From the NCBI GenBank assembly GCA_902812415.1, contig CADDZJ010000001.1:62001-126000 (forward strand): a stretch of DNA of 64,000 bases, in the 5' to 3' direction. Shown one piece after another: positions 1 to 7,872 of the stretch. The notes under the pieces were generated by a model. That model saw nothing but the letters and a program-made list of their open reading frames with translations. It searched no databases and was not told the DNA's origin. The position numbers and the translations under genes were made by a program. Positions within the stretch are counted from its first letter, which is position 1, and the number at the start of each line of letters is the position of its first letter. Source of the DNA: Acidobacteriota bacterium (GTDB lineage: Bacteria > Acidobacteriota > Terriglobia > UBA7540).

Positions 1-1114
1 CGCGCGGCCCACGAACGCGCAGCCTGGCCCAGCCGCTCATGTTCTGGCCCATGTCAAAGACATAGACGCCCGGTTCGGGGTTGGTAATGGAGCGCGGCGC
101 AACCTCACCCACTCGGCGAATGGGAGGCATCATCTGCGCGGAGATCGCCCCGTCCGTTCCCGGCACAACCTGCGCGTTCGACCACGAGGAATCGTCATAG
201 CCGGGCCGGTCCCAGCCCGGAGTTTCGCGACGCGCGTCATAAATTTCGCCGTCGTAGACGCTGTCGCTCACAACAGGCCCCTGCGTGGCCTTCCAGGAGC
301 CGTCAGAGGCCAGGCTGAAGCGCTGGCCGTTGGCGAGCTGCACATTCATCTGCAACAGCAAGGCTGGCTCAGAGTAGTAGCCGTGGAACGAGCGGCCGCG
401 CGAAAGCGTCGCCCATCCGCCGCCCAGCATCACGCCAATCGAGTTCGCGCCCTGCCGCAAAAACGGGGTGACGTCGTAAGTCGAGTAGAGCACACGCTTG
501 GGATACGTGGTGAACGCCGGATCGAGCACGCGATCACCCACGCGCTGCCCGTTAAGATATAGCTCGTCGTAGCCCAGCGCCGTGACGTAAACCCAGGCGC
601 GCGTCGCCTGCGACGGCAGCCGGAATTCCTTGCGTAGCTCATTGCCGCCGCTGATCCATTTCCCCTTCCAGTCATCGCGGGAAAGCAGGCCCACCTCGAA
701 GCTTGCCGGTTCGCTATAGGCGCTGGCGCGGCCTTCCCGATCCCAGAAGCGCACAGCCCAATAGTAGGTTTGTCCGCTGGCGAGCGGCTTGCCCGCATAG
801 ACCACCTGAATGGAATTATCGGATGCCGTCTTGCCGCTATCCCACTGGTCGCCCTCGTCGTGCGCCAGCCGCTGCGGGCTTGTCGCCACCAGAATCTGGT
901 AAGCCGATTGAAGCTCGCCACGGTCGGAATCTGCAAGCGCCCATGAAAATCGCGGCTGACGCACGTCAATTCCGACGGGGTTCGTGAGGTACTCGCAGCG
1001 CAGATCAAACGGCGCGGAAGGGCCGGCCTGGCTATAACTCAGGCGAAGCGAACACGCGAGGCCGGCAATCAGGATGAGCAACAATGGCAAACGAAGCCGC
1101 TTTGGGGGCTGCAT
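1..1114 (-). CDS. alpha-L-rhamnosidase (GH78), N-terminal part, cut by window edge
   Basis: Secreted glycosidase expected to release terminal alpha-L-rhamnose from plant or microbial polysaccharides. I translated the open frame from an ATG at 1114; it runs 371 codons to the window edge without a stop. Residues 1-30 form a signal peptide (basic start, Leu/Ile-rich core, ending SYSQA). Residues about 35-140 resemble the fibronectin-like N-terminal domain (YQILVATSP, TYYWAVRFWD). Residues 170-200 carry the typical GH78 beta-sandwich motif (YDELYLNGQRVGD), and the last visible residues (YVFDMGQNMSGW) precede the catalytic barrel. The catalytic acid residues lie outside the window, so activity cannot be judged. 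It is on the same strand as lutB but 30 bp beyond its stop, with no visible functional link. Confidence 0.88.
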   Translation of the reverse strand, partial: MQPPKRLRLPLLLILIAGLACSLRLSYSQAGPSAPFDLRCEYLTNPVGIDVRQPRFSWALADSDRGELQSAYQILVATSPQRLAHDEGDQWDSGKTASDNSIQVVYAGKPLASGQTYYWAVRFWDREGRASAYSEPASFEVGLLSRDDWKGKWISGGNELRKEFRLPSQATRAWVYVTALGYDELYLNGQRVGDRVLDPAFTTYPKRVLYSTYDVTPFLRQGANSIGVMLGGGWATLSRGRSFHGYYSEPALLLQMNVQLANGQRFSLASDGSWKATQGPVVSDSVYDGEIYDARRETPGWDRPGYDDSSWSNAQVVPGTDGAISAQMMPPIRRVGEVAPRSITNPEPGVYVFDMGQNMSGWARLRVRGPR

Positions 1115-1144
1115 GGTTTCCCTCTCAGAAATTTGGGTTTTAGA

Positions 1145-2575
1145 TTACCTCAATTTTTTCCAGCGCTCCCGGAACGTCTGGGAGGCGAGGGCGGGGAAGT
1201 CTCGCCCTTCTGTCCAGCGCGACATGGGGAAGAGCGGAAGTTTCCGAATCCATCCCTGGCGGGCATAAAGCTTCTGTCCCCATCGCGCCATCCTGCCGCC
1301 CAGAGAATAGATTCGGGGGCGTTTCATCGCCCAGGCCCATAGCCGCATGGAAACGCGCTCGCCCCGGGGCGGTCCGCCTGACGGAGCCGACGATGTTTGC
1401 TTCTGCGCTTCGCTGCGCAGATGAAGCAGCAGGTCCGGGATATTGATTCTGACCGGGCAGACTTCGCGGCACGCGCCGCACAGCGACGAAGCAAAAGGCA
1501 ACTCGCGCGCCACGCCGATGCCGTTGAACTGGGGCGTAATGAGCGCGCCGATCGGACCGCTATAGACCCAGCCGTAGGCATGGCCTCCAATTTTCCGATA
1601 GACCGGGCAGGCATTCAAGCACGCGCCGCAGCGAATGCAGTAGAGAGCTTCGCGCATCTTTTCATCCGCCAGCGCCGCCGTGCGACCGTTATCCACCAGA
1701 ACCACGTGCATTTCATCCGGACCGTCCTCGCCTGCGCGTCGCGGCCCGGTGAGCAGGGAAGTGTAAACGGTCAGCTTTTGGCCGGTTCCCGAGCGCCCCA
1801 GAAGCCTGAGAAAAACGGCTAAATCTTCAAATCGAGGGATAATCTTCTCGATGCCAACCAGCGCCACGTGAACGCGCGGAGAAGTGGTGCACAACCGGAT
1901 GTTGCCTTCATTTTCAGCCAGCACCACCGTGCCGGTCTCCGCCACAGCAAAGTTTGCGCCGCTTACGCCCATCTCCGCGCGCGCAAAGGATTCCCGCAAG
2001 GCGTGACGGGCAATGGCCGTAAGACGCTCCGGTTCTGTGGTGCGTTCCGAGTGCAGGTGCTCGACAAACAGGTCAGACACATCCTGCCGGGTTTTGTGAA
2101 TGGCGGGCGCCACGATGTGCGCCGGACGATCCCCGGCAAGCTGAATGATCAGCTCTCCAAGATCGGTCTCAATGCCCCGGATGCCGGCCGCTTCGAGGGC
2201 ATGATTCAATTCCACCTCTTCGCCCACCATCGTCTTGGACTTGACGAATTCCTTCACGCCCGCCTGCTGCGCGATCTCGCGCACGATCCTGCAAACTTCA
2301 TCGCCGGTTGCCGCCCAATGAACTTTGCCGCCCAGGCGCTCGACGTTGTCCGCAAACTCCGCCAGATATTCATCCAGGCGCTCAATCACTTCCCGCTTCA
2401 AAGCGCGCGCCCGGTCGCGCAACGCTTCAAACCCCGGCACTTCGGCGATCGCCTGCAGGCGATGTGTGTAGAGCCGCAGGGTTGAGGAGCGATAAGCCTC
2501 CTGCAAGCTCGGCTTTTGAAATATTGCTTCAGCCCGCTCGTGGATGTGCGCGCTTTGAATGCCAGTTTCAGACAT
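1145..2575 (-). CDS. lutB: LutB-type lactate-utilization iron-sulfur protein
   Basis: A 476-residue LUD-domain plus ferredoxin protein, the LutB/YkgF component of the L-lactate oxidation complex that feeds electrons into the respiratory chain. Residues about 70-300 form the LUD domain (EVELNHALEAAGI, ETGTVVLAENEGN). Two 4Fe-4S motifs follow: CIRCGACLNACPVYRK near residue 311 and CGACREVCPVRINIPD near 367. The C-terminal tail (WxRKLPLFP, FRERWKK) is typical of the family. The partner lutA lies upstream on the same strand, separated by 275 bp that hold a palindromic repeat. No lutC-like gene adjoins. Cytoplasmic, probably membrane-associated. Function is inferred from the family; substrate could be another 2-hydroxy acid. 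Confidence 0.88.
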   Translation of the reverse strand: MSETGIQSAHIHERAEAIFQKPSLQEAYRSSTLRLYTHRLQAIAEVPGFEALRDRARALKREVIERLDEYLAEFADNVERLGGKVHWAATGDEVCRIVREIAQQAGVKEFVKSKTMVGEEVELNHALEAAGIRGIETDLGELIIQLAGDRPAHIVAPAIHKTRQDVSDLFVEHLHSERTTEPERLTAIARHALRESFARAEMGVSGANFAVAETGTVVLAENEGNIRLCTTSPRVHVALVGIEKIIPRFEDLAVFLRLLGRSGTGQKLTVYTSLLTGPRRAGEDGPDEMHVVLVDNGRTAALADEKMREALYCIRCGACLNACPVYRKIGGHAYGWVYSGPIGALITPQFNGIGVARELPFASSLCGACREVCPVRINIPDLLLHLRSEAQKQTSSAPSGGPPRGERVSMRLWAWAMKRPRIYSLGGRMARWGQKLYARQGWIRKLPLFPMSRWTEGRDFPALASQTFRERWKKLR

Positions 2576-2850
2576 AGAAAATCAATCTTAACGGCAGTGA
2601 CGAATGGAGAGTGATGAGTGACAGGCAAAATCAACCAAAACTTCGGATTGGCTTTTCGCTCGCCACGGATCAGAAGTTGTAAAAAAATCTCGCTGTAGCG
2701 GCGATCTGTGATCGCCGGGTTTTTGTTTTCCAAAACTTCGGCGAACACAGTTCGCCGCTACAACGCCGCGGATTCATTGATTCATACCCTCTCACTCGTT
2801 ACTCATACTGGTTTTTTGCGGCTCCTCGGAGTAACGATGCCCGGAGTCTG
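2576..2850. other. lutA-lutB spacer with palindromic repeat
   Basis: This spacer separates two genes expected to be co-transcribed. It contains a family A palindrome (2694-2762) and simple GAGTGATGAGTGACAG-like text. I see no open frame with a ribosome site. The palindrome would form a strong hairpin in a lutAB transcript and could affect relative expression of the two genes. Confidence 0.5.
2694..2762. repeat. family A palindromic repeat, copy 1
   Basis: The core begins TGTAGCGGCGATCTGTGATC and ends TTCGCCGCTACA, so its ends are inverted copies of each other. It comprises two smaller hairpins (GGCGATctgtgATCGCC and CGGCGAAcacagTTCGCCG) joined by a T-rich spacer and CAAAACTT. Flanks (AGAAGTTGTaaaaaaATCTCGC before, CGCGGATT after) are also shared with other copies, making a unit of roughly 115-120 bp. 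Confidence 0.85.
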
Positions 2851-3612
2851 TCAGCAATCCATTTGACCTGCCGCTTCTTCGCTCTGCGCCAGCAATTGCG
2901 CCAGATGCAGAGTCTTAATGGGCAGCCCCCGGCGATGAATGACACCCGCCAGGTGCATCAGGCATCCGGAATCGTTCGCCACCAGATATTCGGCTCCGGC
3001 TTCGATAGCGGCCCGCACTTTGTCTTCTCCCATGGCCACCGATACTTCAGGGAATTTTACGCTGAAGGTGCCGCCAAACCCGCAGCACAGCCTGAAATCC
3101 TGCATTTCCACCAGCTCGATGCCCCTCACAGCGCGAATCAATCTGCGCGGCTCTTCGGAAATGCCCAGTTCACGCAGCAAGTGACAGGAGTCGTGATACG
3201 TCACGCGATGCGGAAAGCTTGCGCCGACATCTTCAACCTTCAGAACCTTGACCAGGAATTCCGAAAATTCATAAAAGCGGTTGCGGAGCTGCTGCGCCTT
3301 TTGAAGGCGCACCGGGTCCTTAACGAACAATTCGGAATAGAAAACCCGAACCATCGTCGAGCAGGAACCGGAGGGGGCCACGACATAATCCACATCGTCA
3401 AAAAGATCGAGCACCCGCGCAGCCACTTCTCTGGCTTCATCGCGATAGCCAGTGTTGAAGGCGGGCTGGCCGCAACAGGTCTGAGCCGGATTGAAGAGAA
3501 CTTCGGCTCCCATGCGGCGCAGGACCTTGACGGCGCATTCGCCCACTTCAGGGAAAAACTGATCGCCCAGACAGGTGACGAAAAACGCGACACGCGGTTT
3601 GGAAGTGGTCAT
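2851..3612 (-). CDS. lutA: LutA-type lactate-utilization Fe-S subunit
   Basis: A 253-residue protein with two cysteine-rich CCG domains, as in LutA/YkgE and the heterodisulfide-reductase/glycolate-oxidase subunits. Motifs: TCCGQPAFNTGY near residues 45-56, YHDSCHLLRELG near 140-155, and LCCGFGGTFSVKFPEVS further on. These ligate a Fe-S cluster that relays electrons. I start at the ATG at 3612 (MTTSKPRVAFFVTCLGDQF), because LutA proteins begin directly with this beta strand; an in-frame ATG at 3681 would add 23 untypical residues. Neither start has a clear ribosome site. Likely the first gene of a lutA-lutB unit. Confidence 0.87.
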   Translation of the reverse strand: MTTSKPRVAFFVTCLGDQFFPEVGECAVKVLRRMGAEVLFNPAQTCCGQPAFNTGYRDEAREVAARVLDLFDDVDYVVAPSGSCSTMVRVFYSELFVKDPVRLQKAQQLRNRFYEFSEFLVKVLKVEDVGASFPHRVTYHDSCHLLRELGISEEPRRLIRAVRGIELVEMQDFRLCCGFGGTFSVKFPEVSVAMGEDKVRAAIEAGAEYLVANDSGCLMHLAGVIHRRGLPIKTLHLAQLLAQSEEAAGQMDC

Positions 3613-3866
3613 CGAGATGCGAAAGGTTTTGAGATGGCCTGGCTTTAGCGGTTTTACGACTCGAAACAGCGCTCCATCCAAAAACTTTAATACGGTAATT
3701 TAGGCTGCCCGGCTTGCGAAGTCAAGAAAATGCGCTACCCCGCGCGGCACCGAAGCCCTGACGCGCACGCGACGTGTCCGTGTAAGAGAAAGGAAATGGC
3801 TGTTGAACCGACGCGGCAAGAGTTGGGGGAAGGAAGTCAATCGATAGAAGTTGGGAAAAATCTTGC

Positions 3867-3957
3867 TGTAGCGGCGATCTGTGATCGCCGGCACCCGCGA
3901 TCCGCGATCGCCAGATTTTTCTTTTCAAAAACTTCGGCGAACACGTTCGCCGCTACA
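3867..3957. repeat. family A palindromic repeat, copy 2 (longer variant)
   Basis: It begins TGTAGCGGCGATCTGTGATC and ends GTTCGCCGCTACA like copy 1, but the first hairpin is followed by a degenerate second copy (CCGCGATCGCCAG), making the core 91 bp instead of 69. The shared flanks (AGAAGTTG upstream, GGCGCGGATgaATTAAT downstream) are present. Confidence 0.82.
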
Positions 3958-4103
3958 ACGGCGCGGATGAATTAATTTACACCCTCATAGCCGTCGCCTG
4001 CAACGAGCAAGCAGCGCAGATGGCCACGTGCGCTCTGCGGGCTTTTGGTTGTGACCACGAACCGCGAACCTCAAAGCCGGAGGTTCGCGCTACCCGCTCA
4101 TGT

Positions 4104-4197
4104 TGAGTCGCGGCGGGTTTATCCCGCCACCCCCAATGGCGGCGTCAAGCCGCCTCTACCGCGTGCCCCGATGGCGTGAAATCGGTTTTGAAACAGC
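4104..4197. repeat. family D repeat, copy 1
   Basis: It contains CGGCGGGTTTATCCCGCCACC followed by ATGGCGGCGTcAAgCCGCC, and ends GGTTTTGAAACAGC, identical to the end of the copy at 42399-42522. The GGCGGGTTTAtCCCGCC part is a short hairpin. The left terminal repeat seen in the other copy is not recognisable here. Confidence 0.65.
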
Positions 4198-4298
4198 TTC
4201 CAAAAAACCGTCTCATTCGTCTCATCCGTCTCCCTCGTCTCATCCCAATCTGTTACGCTGCATCCGGGGGGTTCCGCCCTGGCTGAGGTCCTTCGCCG

Positions 4299-4397
4299 GT
4301 CATTCTGAGCAAGCGCAGCGAAGCGAAGAATCCCCGTATTTTATGGAACAAGCCAATACAGGGATTCTTCGTCGCCTCCGGCTCCTCAGAATGACAG
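4299..4397. repeat. family B palindromic repeat, full copy
   Basis: It starts GTCATTCTGAGC and ends CTCAGAATGACAG, a near-perfect inverted pair. Inside, GAAGAATCCCCGTATT pairs with AATACAGGGATTCTTC. A transcript would fold into one long hairpin of about 100 nt. Whole or half copies recur near 30.6, 33.2, 34.7, 36.8, 43.5, 43.75, 45.3, 53.2, 60.7-60.9 and 63.2 kb. Confidence 0.85.
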
Positions 4398-4896
4398 AGT
4401 TGATAAGTTTTCGAGCAGCTACGCTTCAAAACCCCAAGGAACGTTTCAATGACATTTGCTGAAAAACACCGAGCGAGCGCCAGGCGGCTGGACACCCATC
4501 GCGGCGGCCAAAATCCACCGATTGCTCCGAAAAAAAAGAATGTTTAGGGTTGATGAGCGCAAAAAAAATCTATCGCGTTGAGGGCAGGGATGTTATTGGC
4601 TTCTTGTTCGATCAGCCTTTACGAACAATTTCCAAAATTCCTTGTATCTAAAAGAAACCAAATGACTTATTAATTTAATTTGTCTGTTGCTGGCAATCAT
4701 ATAGAAAAGAATGGACTTAACTGAAAAATGGGGAAATTGTTCGTCATTTTATGACCGAAATCGAGGGCTGGTTGATGGGCGGCGCATTTGAAATTTGGGG
4801 GGAGATCGCGTCTTTTTCCTGCTTGAAGGCAATATTCCACTGTGCTAGGCTTGCGGCAGGAAAAGATTTCGAATTCGGCGAGGAGGTGACTCTCCC

Positions 4897-5121
4897 ATGG
4901 GCAATTCAACCGCGGCCATCCGGGAGCAATTGATGGTCAACAATCAGGAATATCAACGGCTTTATGAAGAGCACGAACGCTACGACGCCCAATTAATGCA
5001 ACTGGAAAATAAAAAGTTCCTCACCGAGCAGGAACAGGTGGAGGAAGTCCGCCTCAAGAAATTAAAGCTGCGCGCCAAGGACCAGATGGAGCGACTGGTT
5101 CATCGCGCGATGGGCGCTTAA
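4897..5121 (+). CDS. small DUF465/YdcH-like coiled-coil protein
   Basis: A 74-residue, highly charged protein that should form an antiparallel helical hairpin. The pattern YQRLYEEHERYDAQLMQLE followed by a short turn and EEVRLKKLKLRAKDQME is typical of DUF465 (YdcH family), small cytoplasmic proteins of unknown role. A strong ribosome site (AGGAGG at 4881-4886) sits 10 nt before the ATG. It stands alone between the gene-free region and the psd operon. Family membership comes from length and pattern only. Confidence 0.78.
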   Translation: MGNSTAAIREQLMVNNQEYQRLYEEHERYDAQLMQLENKKFLTEQEQVEEVRLKKLKLRAKDQMERLVHRAMGA

Positions 5122-5143
5122 TCGCCCCAAATGATTGAACGCG

Positions 5144-5252
5144 AGGATTTCCCAAGGGCCTCACGTCACGCCGGCGCTCTGTGAGGAAAGCTCTTATGGG
5201 AAGGTGGCGACGCCCGGATCGACCGGGATGGCAGAGGCGAAAGGGAAATCCT
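5144..5252 (+). promoter_or_regulatory. candidate structured leader RNA upstream of psd
   Basis: AGGATTTCCC (5144-5153) is exactly complementary to GGGAAATCCT (5243-5252), enclosing about 90 nt. Inside, CCTCAC (5159-5164) pairs with GTGAGG (5181-5186) and CCCGG (5213-5217) with CCGGG (5223-5227). This gives a closing stem with two internal arms, ending 70 nt before the psd start. I do not recognise it as TPP, FMN, cobalamin, SAM, glycine or c-di-GMP class. It could be a novel cis-regulatory RNA, an sRNA or chance pairing. Confidence 0.3.
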
Positions 5253-5322
5253 AACCTTTTATGGCCCCTCCGAAAACCTTGAAAACCCCTCAGAAAACGA
5301 TTTGGGCTTTACCCGCGCATTT

Positions 5323-5943
5323 ATGGTAAAGGAAGGATACGCATACGGGCTTCCCCTTTTGCTCATCAGCGGCGCGCTTTTTGGTCTGCATATTTTCATC
5401 CCTGCCGTCATCTTCCTGATTGCGGCGCTGTTTGTCTTAAACTTCTTTCGCAATCCGGAGCGAAACATTCCTGCCGAACCGGGCGCTCTTGTGTCGCCCG
5501 CCGACGGTCGCGTGGTGCAGATTACTGAAGAGGAGTTTGAAGGGCAGAGGATGCAAAGGCTGAGCATCTTCATGTCGCCTCTCGATGTCCACGTCAATCG
5601 CTCGCCCATTGCCGGGACGGTGCGGAAAGTGCGCTACACGCCTGGCGCCTTCCGCGTGGCTTCGCGGGCGGAAGCGTCCGTTGAAAACGAGCAGAACACC
5701 TTCACGATTGAAGGCGAACAGGGAACTGTCCATGTGAAGCAAATTGCTGGCGCTTTGGCGCGTCGCATCGTATTCTGGAAGCGTCCGGGCGATCAACTGG
5801 CCAGGGGCGAACGCGTGGGACTCATCAAGTTCGGTTCGCGGGTTGACGTGCTGGCTGAGGCCGGAACCGAATGGCGGGTTCGGGTGGGAGACTCTGTTAA
5901 GGCCGGGAGCACCATTCTTGGATTCACAAAACGAGGGGCGTGA
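5323..5943 (+). CDS. psd: phosphatidylserine decarboxylase, short (archaeal-type) form
   Basis: Pyruvoyl enzyme that decarboxylates phosphatidylserine to phosphatidylethanolamine at the inner membrane. The 206-residue length, the single hydrophobic hairpin near the N-terminus (GLPLLLISGALFGLHIF, VIFLIAALFVLNFF), FFRNPER and SPADGRVV match the short PSD class. The motif KFGSRVD near the C-terminus is the self-cleavage site: the Gly-Ser bond is cut and Ser becomes the pyruvoyl group. I chose ATG 5323 (MVKEGYAYG) because family members start this way; an upstream TTG at 5302 is possible. pssA overlaps its 3' end and supplies its substrate. Confidence 0.93.
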   Translation: MVKEGYAYGLPLLLISGALFGLHIFIPAVIFLIAALFVLNFFRNPERNIPAEPGALVSPADGRVVQITEEEFEGQRMQRLSIFMSPLDVHVNRSPIAGTVRKVRYTPGAFRVASRAEASVENEQNTFTIEGEQGTVHVKQIAGALARRIVFWKRPGDQLARGERVGLIKFGSRVDVLAEAGTEWRVRVGDSVKAGSTILGFTKRGA

Positions 5944-6796
5944 GCTTCGCGCCAACAAAACGCAGCGACGCGGCATCTATATTCTGCCCAGCTTATTCAC
6001 CGTCGGCACGCTGATTTGTGGGTATATCGCCATCATCTCCACGCTCCGCGGCGCTCAGCTTCTGGCCGCCGGCGCCGGCTCCAGCATCGCTCTGGCGGCG
6101 TTCGATGATGCGGCCAAGAAGATCGGATGGGCCATCGTCTTTGACGGTCTCGATGGCCGCATTGCGCGGCTCACGAACTCCGCTTCCAATTTCGGCAAGG
6201 AGTTTGATTCGCTGGCGGATGTCATCACTTTCGGCATCGCCCCCGCCTTCCTGGCTTACGCCTGGGGCATTCAAGCCATCCATTCACAATATGACCATCG
6301 TCTCGTTTTTTATATCGAAAAGGCGGGCTGGCTGGTGGGATTCGCTTTTGTGATTTGCGGGGCGGCCCGGCTGGCGCGCTTCAACATTGATCGCGGCTCC
6401 ACCAGCGACCGCCGCTTCTTCGTGGGCTTGCCGATCCCGGCTGCCGCCGGGGTAGTAGCGGCCATCGTCCATTGGGCGAAATTTCCCGTTCAGGATTGGA
6501 TGATCGGCGTCATCTGGCTGGTGATTGTTGCGTGCGCAGCGTTCCTGATGGTCAGCCGCGTGCGTTATTACAGCTTCAAAGCGATGGATTTGCGGAAGCG
6601 ATACTCCTACCTTTTCATCATTCTCCTGGGCCTCATTGTCTGGGCCATCTGGTCTTATTCCGAGCCAGTGCTGCTGGCGCTGGCGATGGTTTATTTCCTC
6701 CACGGCCCGGTGATGCGGTTGGTCTCAAAGTCGCGCGTTCATCCGCCTGCACAGAAAGCCGAGAGCGCGTCGAAGCAGGAGGTTCAGGCCACATGA
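5918..6796 (+). CDS. pssA: CDP-diacylglycerol--serine O-phosphatidyltransferase
   Basis: Integral membrane enzyme that makes phosphatidylserine from CDP-diacylglycerol and serine, the step before Psd. It carries the CDP-alcohol phosphotransferase signature as FDGLDGRIARLTNSASNFG followed by KEFDSLADV, i.e. DGx2ARx8Gx3Dx3D complete. About six to eight hydrophobic helices follow. No ATG lies near the N-terminus; I chose the TTG at 5918, preceded by GGGAG with 8-nt spacing, giving 292 residues and a 26-nt overlap with psd (translational coupling). The C-terminal 25 residues are hydrophilic. The next gene starts inside its stop codon (ATGA). Confidence 0.9.
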   Translation: MDSQNEGRELRANKTQRRGIYILPSLFTVGTLICGYIAIISTLRGAQLLAAGAGSSIALAAFDDAAKKIGWAIVFDGLDGRIARLTNSASNFGKEFDSLADVITFGIAPAFLAYAWGIQAIHSQYDHRLVFYIEKAGWLVGFAFVICGAARLARFNIDRGSTSDRRFFVGLPIPAAAGVVAAIVHWAKFPVQDWMIGVIWLVIVACAAFLMVSRVRYYSFKAMDLRKRYSYLFIILLGLIVWAIWSYSEPVLLALAMVYFLHGPVMRLVSKSRVHPPAQKAESASKQEVQAT

Positions 6797-7872
6797 AATC
6801 CGCGTCTCGGGATTATCGCGTAGCCATGTTTGGCGCTGAATCGCTGCTGGGCCGCGAAATCCTGACCGTCCTCAAGGAAAAAAACTTCCCGGTTTCTCAG
6901 GTCATCAGGCTCAACGCGGAAGGCAGCCAGCCGGAAATCCCTATCGTGGATTTTGAGGAGGAACCGCTGCCTCTGGTAGAGAGTGAGAACCTTGTTGAGG
7001 CCGAATGCGATTTCATATTTCTTGCCGCATGTTCGGAATCAGCCGATGGAAGTCATACGCACTCGGAAACTTCGGGCGCCGGTGCGGAGTTCCTGGCCGT
7101 CGCTTCGGGCGCTAGAGGCTGGGTGATTGACGCCAGCCATACGAGCCATGCTGCGAAGAATCCTCTCCTGAGCGTTCCCTATCTCGATCCGGGGCAGGAC
7201 GTCCTGGCCAAGGCAGCCGCCGGTGGCGAGCGATTTTTCATCGCGCCGCATGCTGCGGTGATTGCCATCAGCCATCTTCTGTTGCGCCTTTCGAGCAGCT
7301 TTGAAATTGAACGCGCGACAGCTCAGATTTTTAGCTCCGTCTCAGAGCTTGGGCCGGAAGCCATTGAGGAGCTTCAGAAGCAAACCACCTGCCTGCTGAG
7401 CTTTCAGCCCACGCCGCAGAACTTTTTTGGCGCTCCCATCGCGTTCAACATCCTGCCCCGTGTGAGCGGCAAGGGTCGCGCGAGCTTTTCAAGGCTTGAA
7501 GAACGTATTCGCGCCGAAACGCGCCAGTTTTTAGCTGGCCGGACTCCGATTCCGGCCCTGCGCCTGATTCAGGCGCCGATTTTTTATTCCCTGGCTTTCT
7601 CGCTCTATATCGAGATGCGTGCGCAGACCTCGGTAGCGAAGATTGAGCAGGCGCTTGTCGATGAGCGCATCCGCATGCTCGGAAAAGCACAAAGCGCTCC
7701 GTCTCCCGTCGAAGCGCAAGGCTCTCCGGTGGTGCTGGTGGACCCAATCACAATGGATGATGAGCGCCCGGGCGGTTTCTGGCTATGGGGGATGGTCGAT
7801 AATCTACGCCTAGCCGCGGAAAATGCGGTTGAAATTGCCGAGACTTTGCGCCAGTTGAGCTTCAAACAATGA
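6793..7872 (+). CDS. aspartate-semialdehyde dehydrogenase-like protein lacking the catalytic Cys
   Basis: A 359-residue relative of Asd and of the E. coli USG-1 protein. An NAD(P)-binding start (YRVAMFGAESLLGREILTVL) and a dimerisation-type second half (FNILPRVSGKGRASFSRLEER) are recognisable. Where Asd has the catalytic segment ANPNCST, this protein has APHAAVI (residues 151-157), so the nucleophilic Cys is absent and classic activity is unlikely. The ATG overlaps the pssA stop, and lptE starts inside its own stop, placing it in a phospholipid/LPS-transport operon. Function unknown; a structural or regulatory role is possible. Confidence 0.8.
   Translation: MKSASRDYRVAMFGAESLLGREILTVLKEKNFPVSQVIRLNAEGSQPEIPIVDFEEEPLPLVESENLVEAECDFIFLAACSESADGSHTHSETSGAGAEFLAVASGARGWVIDASHTSHAAKNPLLSVPYLDPGQDVLAKAAAGGERFFIAPHAAVIAISHLLLRLSSSFEIERATAQIFSSVSELGPEAIEELQKQTTCLLSFQPTPQNFFGAPIAFNILPRVSGKGRASFSRLEERIRAETRQFLAGRTPIPALRLIQAPIFYSLAFSLYIEMRAQTSVAKIEQALVDERIRMLGKAQSAPSPVEAQGSPVVLVDPITMDDERPGGFWLWGMVDNLRLAAENAVEIAETLRQLSFKQ

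Larger units (their letters stand above)
3613..4896. other. 1.3-kb gene-free, repeat-rich region
   Basis: No frame here has both a ribosome site and protein-like composition. The stretch holds family A copy 2 (3867-3957), a family D element (about 4104-4197) and a full family B palindrome (4299-4397). Bases about 4540-4760 are noticeably AT-rich and probably contain the promoter of the small gene at 4897, but no single convincing -35/-10 pair stands out. Confidence 0.6.

Noticed and set aside
430-1008. 192-residue minus-strand frame with no signal or family features
   Set aside because: It lies within the alpha-L-rhamnosidase gene in another frame; the rhamnosidase frame gives clear motifs throughout.
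2694-3957. family A repeats as a CRISPR array
   Set aside because: Copies are kilobases apart, not regularly spaced, and no cas gene is present.
5144-5252. leader as cobalamin or FMN riboswitch
   Set aside because: Key conserved segments of those classes are absent; only the stem pairing is seen.
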